Assembly: GCA_903923795.1 (NCBI GenBank)
Contig: CAIXYX010000146.1
Coordinates: 1 to 26,759, forward strand
Source: an uncultured Microcaldota archaeon
GTDB taxonomy: Archaea; Micrarchaeota; Micrarchaeia; Anstonellales; Anstonellaceae
DNA length: 26,759 bases
Direction: 5' to 3'
In this document: positions 1-6,500 of the stretch, piece by piece
How positions within the stretch are numbered: position 1 is the stretch's first letter
How the letters are laid out: each line of letters opens with the position of its first letter
The notes under the pieces: model-generated
Database searches by the model: none
The model's input: only the letters and a program-made list of their open reading frames with translations
What the model was told of the DNA's origin: nothing
Translations under genes and position numbers: made by a program

Positions 1-128
1 AGGATGCCACCGGAGCGGCGCAGGGCGGATGCGCTGTCGATTTGTTCGCGGACCGTCGAGAGGATGGTTTTGCGCCCGCCGAACTCGTCAGGCTCGGCCG
101 GGGTGCGGGGGTCATAGGGGTTTGCCAT
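1..128 (-). CDS. N-terminus of a probable AAA-type ATPase (partial, runs off the left edge)
   Basis: Only the first 42 codons are in the window, starting from ATG at 128. The peptide begins MANPYDPRTPAEPDEFGGRK. The short E-F-x-G-R box at residues 15-19 followed by a predicted helix (TILSTVREQI) resembles the region just before the Walker A loop in archaeal AAA/Orc1-like and PF01637-type ATPases, where 'FVGR' precedes a helix and then the P-loop. The P-loop itself would lie outside the window, so the assignment is an inference. No Shine-Dalgarno motif is visible. An AT-rich inverted repeat is centred 27 bp upstream of the ATG, the right distance for a TATA element of a leaderless transcript. 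The gene is separated from the DUF2070 gene by about 300 bp and is probably a separate unit. Confidence 0.5.
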   Translation of the reverse strand, partial: MANPYDPRTPAEPDEFGGRKTILSTVREQIDSASALRRSGGI

Positions 129-140
129 GCTTATATTTCC

Positions 141-170
141 GTTAATTAAGATTAATTAATCTTTCTTAAC
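141..170 (-). promoter_or_regulatory. Near-perfect inverted repeat overlapping the promoter of the left-edge gene
   Basis: The arms are GTTAATTAAGATTAA and its reverse complement with 13 of 15 positions paired. The inner 16 bp (148-163, AAGATTAATTAATCTT) are perfectly palindromic. The centre at 155.5 lies about 27 bp from the ATG at 128, where a TATA box would sit for a leaderless mRNA. The site could therefore be both promoter core and operator for a dimeric regulator. The symmetry is seen directly; the regulatory role is inferred. Confidence 0.45.
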
Positions 171-321
171 GTCTGAGAGGCATTCCAGACCCACTAAAGT
201 GGCTAAGAATCTGATGGGAGCTGACTGTCAGAATCGAGCTAAATCCGATTAGATACGTATAGGGCAAATACTCCGAAGAAAAGGATAAATGCAACCTCTT
301 GGCTCTATATCCGGCCTGCGG
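171..321. other. Intergenic stretch with two small palindromes
   Basis: I see no convincing gene here. Two short hairpin-forming repeats are present: CCACT-AA-AGTGG at 191-202 and CTGAC-T-GTCAG at 221-231. A 74-codon minus-strand frame across the area has low-complexity composition and no promoter or family resemblance. With the terminator-like hairpin and the tail up to 432, this forms the roughly 300-bp gap between the left-edge gene and DUF2070. Confidence 0.5.
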
Positions 322-354
322 CAAGCTTTTTTTGCTCGAGGCAAAAAAACCTTG
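322..354 (-). terminator. Terminator-like hairpin downstream of DUF2070
   Basis: The inverted repeat has the inner arms TTTTTTTGC and GCAAAAAAA around a TCGAG loop (336-340). An outer CAAG/CTTG pairing extends it past one C-C mismatch to a stem of about 14 positions. Read in the direction of DUF2070 transcription it follows the stop codon at 433 by about 80 bp and supplies T-runs, which archaeal RNA polymerase uses for intrinsic termination. The structure is seen; its use as a terminator is inferred. Confidence 0.5.
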
Positions 355-432
355 GAAAAACAAATTATCTTCGGATTTTTCGAATTGCACATAGGCCGTT
401 CGATTTCGCTCACGTTATCGATTTTTCCTGCA

Positions 433-2244
433 CTATTGTATCTTGCCCAAAATAAAAAGTATCAGCGCAATCGCCGCCAAAAAGATTATCGGTAATGCGA
501 ATTTGAGCACGGCGACGACGGAATTTAGCGTCGCGACTATTTCAGCCGACTGATAGGGCCCCAAGACTTTCACCTCAACCCTCTCCTTGCCCATGGCGAA
601 TGTGGCTGGTGAGAGGAGCTTGTGCGCCTGCTCGCAAAGAGGCACCACAACCCTCTCAAGCGCCTCCGCATCCTGCGCGCCGGCCGGGTTGAACACGCCG
701 CGCACGGAATTGAGCTGATGCGTGTCGGTAGTCAGTACTTCGACGAATCGGGCATGCGGGAATTTGCCGCGCACCGCCTCTATGAGCCGCTCGCGCGAGG
801 AGGCCACGATGCCGTTCGAATCGAGCAATATGTAGAAGAGGGGTTCGGACTCCTTGCCTTTTGCACAAAAACAGCTCACCTTGATGCCGCCATCTCCGAT
901 GCCGCCTATTTCTTCGGCGGGCGAATGGGTCCAGCCTGCGAGCATTTGGAGGTTAGAGATTGTCTTGGTGGTTTTACCTCCATTGCCTTTTTTCATCGCA
1001 TCTGCCAGCGCATCGAGCATTTCAAATGATTCCTTCGAGCCGGGCTCGATGTAATCCACATCCCCTGTTTCGGCGTTGTGGCAGTCGAACACCATCGAAT
1101 TCGAATAGACCGCCTCGGCTCTTGCCATGAGCTCGCAGCCAATAGCGAAATTCACATCCTCTGTCGAGAGGGGCGCGCGCGAGAATGATGGCAGGGCGCA
1201 ATCATTGACGCTCAACAGATACGCGCGGCTGTCTCCCGACTCTCCCAGTTTATACGAGAATTTGGCCGGTCTGAAAGCGAAATGCGCGCTCATCCTTTGG
1301 CATGCGGCAAGCAATGCGTTGATTTGCTTTGATGACACAGGGTCGAAATCGTGGGTGCATGTGCCGTGAAATACCATGGCCATCGTGTTTGGAGTGGAGA
1401 GCGCTTCGGCCATCTTGTATGAGAAATGGCTGCCGCCCAAATTGCCGAACGGGCCAAAATGAACATAGGGCACGACCCATCGCAATGCGCCGTTCTTGGT
1501 GCGCCATTCGGCCATGCCCACATAAGTCTGCACGCTCTCTCCGATTTCGTCGAATGTGTCCTCCAAGTCATTTTCACCAAAGAGCCACTGGCTCGAAAAT
1601 CCTGACAGCACGTCGCCGGATTTCAATCCAAGATTGCGCTTGAGCGGGCCGGTTGCTATGGAGAGAACTCCGTATAGCGCGGCCACGAACACGGCGGCTG
1701 CCAGCATCACCCTTATCAGCACGTCTGATATGGCTTCGGTGTAGAGTGACGAGCCGGCCAAGATGAAGAAAGTGTAGCCCAGCAGTTGGGCAAATGCGAA
1801 AAGCCATGCCGAGCGTGTGAGGCCGAAGGCGTATTTGAGGGTGACGAGCCAGAGAAGGAATGCCACTCCAAAACCCACAAAGAGCAGGTTGTATGCTGGG
1901 GGGTAGATCGGGCCCAAAATTGAGCTGGCGAGGGCGAAGATGAGATATGTGATGGCCGAGGCGAGGCCGACAGCCAAAGCACGGCGGGGCGTGACGCGTC
2001 TGCGCAGGAAAGTGAGCGCTCCGGCTGCAATAAGCGATGGTATGGCGAATGTCACGAGCGCGCTTCCCGCGCCGGTCAGTATGGAGATGGGCTCGAGGCT
2101 GCCCTCGCGCGCCCAGGCTAATAATGCGCCGCCCAACAGGGTGCCCAAGATGAGCATGGCCAGCAAATGCTTGGCTGGCGGGAGCGCGACGAAATATTTC
2201 GTCATGCCTAATGCGGTTTTGGCTGATTCCATCGAGAAGGACAC
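433..2244 (-). CDS. DUF2070 family archaeal polytopic membrane protein
   Basis: This 603-residue protein has about six or seven hydrophobic segments in residues 18-200, a soluble domain of roughly 350 residues, and a C-terminal membrane anchor (residues 576-599). The soluble domain carries the His/Asp-rich signatures I associate with DUF2070 (PF09843): HFGPFGNLGGSH (262-273), HGTCTHDFD (293-301), DCHNAE (388-393) and TDTHQ (506-510). These conserved His and Asp residues suggest a metal site and a hydrolase-like activity, but the family's function is not established. The listed start is GTG at 2244; an in-frame ATG four codons later (2232) is an equally good start. The gene follows the 70-aa gene after 65 bp with no obvious promoter between them, so the two are probably co-transcribed from the TATA box near 2549. 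Confidence 0.85.
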   Translation of the reverse strand: MSFSMESAKTALGMTKYFVALPPAKHLLAMLILGTLLGGALLAWAREGSLEPISILTGAGSALVTFAIPSLIAAGALTFLRRRVTPRRALAVGLASAITYLIFALASSILGPIYPPAYNLLFVGFGVAFLLWLVTLKYAFGLTRSAWLFAFAQLLGYTFFILAGSSLYTEAISDVLIRVMLAAAVFVAALYGVLSIATGPLKRNLGLKSGDVLSGFSSQWLFGENDLEDTFDEIGESVQTYVGMAEWRTKNGALRWVVPYVHFGPFGNLGGSHFSYKMAEALSTPNTMAMVFHGTCTHDFDPVSSKQINALLAACQRMSAHFAFRPAKFSYKLGESGDSRAYLLSVNDCALPSFSRAPLSTEDVNFAIGCELMARAEAVYSNSMVFDCHNAETGDVDYIEPGSKESFEMLDALADAMKKGNGGKTTKTISNLQMLAGWTHSPAEEIGGIGDGGIKVSCFCAKGKESEPLFYILLDSNGIVASSRERLIEAVRGKFPHARFVEVLTTDTHQLNSVRGVFNPAGAQDAEALERVVVPLCEQAHKLLSPATFAMGKERVEVKVLGPYQSAEIVATLNSVVAVLKFALPIIFLAAIALILFILGKIQ

Positions 2245-2309
2245 AGCAGTAGGGCTAAAAAAGGGTGTTGATATGGCGGATGGCCCGAAAATAAGGCGAA
2301 TTGGCTGCT

Positions 2310-2522
2310 TTACTCTTCCCGCTCTTGGGCCGAATGCCTTGCTCTTCGGCTGGTTTTCGGCAACGGTGGAATGGCGTGCAGCATGCTCTCCAATTCGAAC
2401 ACATTGAACATGTAATCTGCCGCCACTGCCTTGAAGGGGCGCTTCTGCTTGTGCGCAAGTTTCGTCAGCTCAAGCGCGATATAGCGCAGCTCGGAATTTG
2501 CATTCGCCCGCTCTTCTTCCAT
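2310..2522 (-). CDS. Small 70-residue protein of unknown function
   Basis: The protein is small and charged. Its acidic start (MEEERANANSE) leads into a predicted amphipathic helical part (residues 12-50, with LRYIALELTKLAHK and YMFNVFELESML) and a basic, disordered tail. I do not recognise a family. It is treated as real because its ATG at 2522 lies about 27 bp from the centre of a TATA box (2545-2553), as expected for a leaderless archaeal transcript, because it opposes the NMD3 gene divergently, and because it sits directly upstream of DUF2070 in the same direction. A longer plus-strand frame covering it is an upstream extension of the NMD3 frame across the promoter and is rejected. Confidence 0.55.
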   Translation of the reverse strand: MEEERANANSELRYIALELTKLAHKQKRPFKAVAADYMFNVFELESMLHAIPPLPKTSRRARHSAQEREE

Positions 2523-2540
2523 GGATTAGAAAATGCAGTG

Positions 2541-2553
2541 AAAGTATATATAA
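2541..2553. promoter_or_regulatory. Bidirectional TATA-box promoter between the 70-aa gene and NMD3
   Basis: The core TATATATAA (2545-2553) is close to self-complementary. On the plus strand it is preceded by the purine-rich GTGAAAG, a fair BRE. Counting about 26-28 bp from its centre gives start sites near 2575 on the plus strand and near 2522 on the minus strand. These coincide with ATG 2577 (NMD3) and ATG 2522 (70-aa gene), so both mRNAs would be leaderless or nearly so. The positions are seen; bidirectional use is inferred. Confidence 0.6.
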
Positions 2554-2576
2554 TGTCTGGGCTGCCCAATAGACGT

Positions 2577-3266
2577 ATGGAAAGAATCTGCCCCCACTGC
2601 GGCAAATCATCGAACATCACGCCTTTCGTCGGCGAATGGTGCGCGCCCTGTACTCTTGAGCGGCAGCGGAAGGGCTGGCCGAATGAGATGGAGTTGAAGC
2701 AATGCCCCACATGCAAACGAGTGTATCGTGAGAGGGAATGGAAGCACCTCGACGCCAAGACAATCTCTGATTTGGTGGCGCGGCCATTTGAAAAACTTGG
2801 GCTGATTGGCCATTACAACATAGAGGCGAGCCAGTGGGAGGGCATCTTCGACGAGAAAGGTGGCAAGATTGCTTACACACACCCATTTGTCATAGACTAC
2901 ACCGAGCACATGTGCCCGAATTGCGGGCGAATCGGGAGCAGCTATCATGAGGCGATAATTCAACTGCGCGGGGATCCGGCCCGCGTTGAGAGGGCGAAGA
3001 AGCGCATCATCCGCCGCCTCGAAAGACGAACATTCTTGCAGGACGTCGCGCCCATGCACGGCGGAGTGGACATACAGGTTGGCGAGAAAAAGGACGTGCC
3101 CGACCTCCTGCGGCTCGAGGGCCACAAATTCGTTCGGACCGAGAAACTGATGGGCGAGAAGAACGGCAAGCCTCTTCTGCGCTCGACATTTTTGATAAGG
3201 CTCGAGAAAATCGAGGACAAGAAAGACGCAGCAGAAATTACGGAAAGCTCGGACGAGAAGGAATAA
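2577..3266 (+). CDS. NMD3-like zinc-finger protein (archaeal NMD3/COG1499 family)
   Basis: The 229-residue protein opens with two zinc-ribbon cysteine sets, CPHC (5-8) with CAPC (22-25) and CPTC (43-46) with CPNC (113-116). A basic helix (ARVERAKKRIIRRLE, 135-149) and the conserved GGVDIQVG segment (162-169) follow, as in archaeal proteins related to eukaryotic NMD3, the large-subunit export adaptor. In archaea these proteins are annotated as linked to ribosome or mRNA metabolism, but their role is not settled. They are shorter than the eukaryotic protein and lack the nuclear import/export tail. The frame is open upstream to 2301 with ATGs at 2301 and 2553. I chose 2577 because ATG 2553 overlaps the TATA box, 2577 matches the predicted transcription start, and the zinc finger begins immediately after it. 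Confidence 0.85.
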   Translation: MERICPHCGKSSNITPFVGEWCAPCTLERQRKGWPNEMELKQCPTCKRVYREREWKHLDAKTISDLVARPFEKLGLIGHYNIEASQWEGIFDEKGGKIAYTHPFVIDYTEHMCPNCGRIGSSYHEAIIQLRGDPARVERAKKRIIRRLERRTFLQDVAPMHGGVDIQVGEKKDVPDLLRLEGHKFVRTEKLMGEKNGKPLLRSTFLIRLEKIEDKKDAAEITESSDEKE

Positions 3267-3307
3267 ATCTAATGGGGGAGGGGAATCAGGAGGAACCTGA
3301 AACTGAA

Positions 3308-3333
3308 GGGGAGGGGGTCGCAACCCCCGCCCC
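3308..3333. terminator. Strong GC hairpin between convergent NMD3 and tRNA-His genes
   Basis: GGGG-A-GGGGGT pairs with ACCCCC-G-CCCC around a CGCA loop (3319-3322). This gives ten G-C/A-T pairs with one A-G mismatch. The hairpin lies 41 bp after the NMD3 stop and 12 bp beyond the 3' end of the tRNA gene, which faces it. No T-run follows on either strand, so it is not a typical archaeal terminator. A role as a barrier or processing signal for the two converging transcripts is inferred. Confidence 0.4.
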
Positions 3334-3345
3334 TGCGGTTCGGTG

Positions 3346-3455
3346 GGCCAAGGCCGGGATTTGAACCCGGGCGAAGGGAGTTTTGCAACAAATGCCCAAA
3401 ATCGGGCATGGGGTTTCCACAATCCCCAATGCTACCAGGCTACATCACCTTGGCC
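3346..3455 (-). tRNA. tRNA-His (anticodon GTG) with a 36-nt intron
   Basis: Mature positions can be threaded completely. There is an extra G-1 opposite C73 (the tRNA-His identity pair), acceptor stem GCCAAGG/CCTTGGC, D-stem ATGT/GCAT with loop AGCCTGGTA, anticodon stem GGGGA/TCCCT, loop TTGTGG-C with anticodon GTG, and T-arm CCGGG-TTCAAAT-CCCGG. Exon 1 is 3417-3455 and exon 2 is 3346-3380. The intron sits at the canonical 37/38 position. The 3' terminal CCA is not encoded in full. The gene is convergent with NMD3. A TATA element lies about 30 bp upstream. Confidence 0.95.
3381..3416 (-). other. Archaeal bulge-helix-bulge intron of tRNA-His
   Basis: The 36-nt intron fits the canonical hBHBh' splicing motif. 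The outer helix is the anticodon stem (GGGGA/TCCCT). The central 4-bp helix pairs TTGT (positions 32-35) with GCAA near the intron's 3' end. The 3-nt bulges are GG|A and AA|C, with the cuts at the bars. The inner helix AAC/GTT continues into an ATGCCC/GGGCAT hairpin. This is the substrate geometry of the archaeal splicing endonuclease EndA. Confidence 0.9.
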
Positions 3456-3480
3456 ACGAGAGTATCTGGCACGAAGAAGG

Positions 3481-3488
3481 AATATAAA
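3481..3488 (-). promoter_or_regulatory. TATA box of the tRNA-His gene
   Basis: On the minus strand the sequence reads TCTTTTATATT, with the TATA core about 30 bp upstream of tRNA nucleotide G-1 (3455). This is the usual archaeal spacing. The roughly 100-bp spacer between the tRNA and the stop of the giant lipoprotein gene (3456-3559) contains nothing else I can name; the GGCC-TG-GGCC palindrome at 3527-3536 is not followed by a T-run. Confidence 0.55.
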
Positions 3489-3559
3489 AGAGAGGGCTTG
3501 CCACGAGAGGCAGTGATACGGCTTATGGCCTGGGCCGAGGTTCGGGGGCAATACGGGTT

Positions 3560-6500
3560 TTAGCTCGGTGCCGTGCAGGTCCACATCACATTGCTCAATG
3601 GCGCCGCCGGAGTCACGCAGCTTGTGGCCGAATACGCATCCACCGAATTCGGGCTGCGGCCGCAGTCGGTTGTGTTCGCGCCATATCCAGGGAATATGAC
3701 CGGCTCGGCAGACACCGAGATGGAGGCGTCGGTGCGATAGGTGTAATAGGTTGTATCTGTTTTCAGGCAGCAGCGCTTGCCATCCGGCATTCCGCCAATC
3801 AGCTGCGGGCCTTGGGGCAGTCCGGCCATCGTGCCGAGTTTTTCATCCGCCAATATATCGCAGTCGGGGAAATTGGCCGAATTGCAGGTGATTGGGGGGG
3901 CATTGCTCGAGCGCAACGCTGTGCAGGTCATTGTCTTGTCTTTCAATGCGGGCCCATCGCATAGATTATCGGTGCAGAACTGATTGGTCACGCAGTAAGG
4001 CTCGCATTTGCCGACCCCATCATTGCCATTCGCGTCCTTGCAATGCGTGCCGTCGAAACATGTGGGGTCGCATTTTTTGAGCATGATATCAAGGTCTGTG
4101 CATGGCATGCAGGCGCACTTGTCTTTGGCCAATATTTTCTGCGTGCCGGCCATGATTTGCGGGTGCAGGAAATCTGTCGAAGCGCTCTGGACAGCGCAGA
4201 AGGGCGTGTTGGTGGAGGTTATGGCGCTGCCCGCCGGTATGAGCCGGCCATCTGTCTCGCCGGACTCTCGCGCCTGGGTCGGGTCTCCATTGTCGAGTGG
4301 TGGAAGAAGCACTCCGCTAACTCCGGCGAGCGTCATTTCGCGCTCGCGCAGAATAAGGCGGCGGTAGAGCAAATCGTTGTAGAGAGCGTTCTGATTTGCG
4401 GGCAAACCCTTCGTGTAATCGAGCTTCCACACGCTCGGCCAGCCCGCATGCTGCAGGAGGCGGCGCGAGACGTTGATGTAGGCAAGAATGGCATGGTCAA
4501 TCGTCGTGTTGTCTGTCATATCGACTCCGCTCATGTCCAAATCAAGCACGATGAGACTCACGTTGGACACGCGCGGAGGCTTGCCGCCCGCAAGCCAGTC
4601 ATTCGGCTGCGTGACTCTCAGGCCGTCGAACGACACTCCGGTGTAAAGCTTGATTGAATCGTTGAGGTCTTGGGGATAATCATTTGGTGCCGCCAGTATA
4701 TCGGCAATGGTGAGCCGGGGCGTCGGGCTGTTTTTCGGCGGATATTGCAATGCCTTTAAGCAGGTCGGGCAGGCGGAGGACACATTGATAATCCTGCTCC
4801 GGGCTTTTTCGCAGGCGCTCCCGGCTAACGGAACAGCATTGCCGTTGCAGCCACCTGTCGGGCCGGGCAAATCATCCACCACGACTATGGCTGCCGAATG
4901 ATTCTTGTTCAAATAAGTGAGCAGCCAGTCTGCTTGTGCGGGGACATGGCAGAACCAGCCGCCACCCACCCAGACAAAATTCTTGATATCGAGATAACCC
5001 GAGGAATAGCTCTCCGAGCCTACACGATAACAGTCACTATAAGAGGAGCTGAGTCTCACCTCGACAGCGCCATTATCGGCTATTGGAACGGAATCATATT
5101 CCCTTATGTCGAGCACAGGCAAAATGTTGGCGGACTGGTATTCGTTTATCTTGTCTGCCAAAATGCCGAAGTCCGGATACATGCCGGGCGCGCCAGAGGC
5201 ATTGGCGCTGAACGTTTGGGCCGGATAGCTCGATGGGCAGTCGGTGCATATCGAAACTCCGCCGCTCAGATATGACATGCAGCCCTTGGGGCAATAGCCG
5301 GAAGATAACGGAGTGATTGAATTCGGCACCCAATCACGCACAGGCTGGTAAGCCAGTGTGAGCATGGTGCCGCAGGATTTGCATACTCCATAAGTGGACA
5401 CTACTGGCGCATTAGTGGCCGGGTCGACTTGGCATTGCCCAAATGAATTGATGAGCCAGGTCTTGTCGACACGGTAGAGTTTGCTATCGACATCGGTCCG
5501 CACGCCATTCAGAGTTTTGTCCGGGACATAGTTCTGGGTGTATTCATAACCATATTTCTGCCCGCCCGTAGATTGGATCTCAGCGTACTTTGTGGGGTCA
5601 GATGAGACCGTCGGATACTCATAGGTGAACTCGTCCATCCGCGTGATAGATGGGTTGGGGCTCGCAGGAGTGGTGACCAACTTCTGGTTTGCCGCTGTCA
5701 CTTGGAGCTGGTACAAGTCCTTGTATTTGTAGGAGTAATCGCTCTGGCCGGTTTTAGAGGCGAAATAATCCGAGCCGTTGATGGTCATCTGGCAGTTGTG
5801 AATCAGCGGGAACTTTATCTGGTCTGGCGGGCATTCGGTACCGTCTGTCTTGTAGCCAGAGAGTGAGAGATAGCAGTTGTCGTTCTGCCATGTCACATAT
5901 CGGCTGGTGGTGATATATCGGACTCCGCCAGCGCCAACGACGGGCTGCTGGTCGGGCACGCCTACGAAGGTTGACGGGGGTGACGGGATGGGATTCCACC
6001 GGAATGTGTCGCTGGAGAATATGGAGGATGTGTCCACCCATCCAGGTTGGGATATCGGTCCACTGAAACTTGCCGGGCACGCTAACGGTTGCGTGAAGGA
6101 GGCGACATCTTTCGAATATTTCGGCTGCCATGGTATTCCTTCGGAACTCCCGGTATAGTGAAGGCATCCTGGGAAATCGCCCAGAGTACTATGGGCGTTG
6201 GGGCACACGGGCGCGATCATCTGCGAAGCGCCATTGCTGCCCAAGCACACATTGATATTTGACCACCGCTGCACTGTAGCCAGCTCGAAGCCCTGATCGG
6301 AGTAGTAACCAAGATTTTTTAGAAAATCTGCTATGTCATACACATGGGCCGTGCCTCCATCGGCATTGTTGGGGAGCATGTGATTGGCGCTGACCGCGGG
6401 CGTGAAATAATGGTGGGTGTCATAGTCGCACATGAGCACGGGTTTAGCGGCATCGCCGTTTTGGGCGTAGTTGCATGCGTCCTTGTTTACATTGCATTGG

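Noticed and set aside
166..390. 74-codon minus-strand frame left of DUF2070
   Set aside because: Overlaps the terminator-like hairpin, has no family resemblance and its composition is that of AT-rich non-coding DNA.
2301..2576. Upstream extension of the NMD3 frame (321-aa version)
   Set aside because: It crosses the divergent 70-aa gene and the TATA box, and the zinc finger begins only after 2577.
2607..3422. 271-codon minus-strand frame opposite NMD3
   Set aside because: It runs antisense through the NMD3 coding sequence and into the tRNA gene; Pro/Arg-rich shadow composition.
3346..3559. tRNA-His as attachment site of an integrated element carrying the 23-kb block
   Set aside because: The block lies on the 5' side of the tRNA, whereas integration usually uses the 3' part; no repeat of the tRNA 3' end and no integrase is visible in the window.
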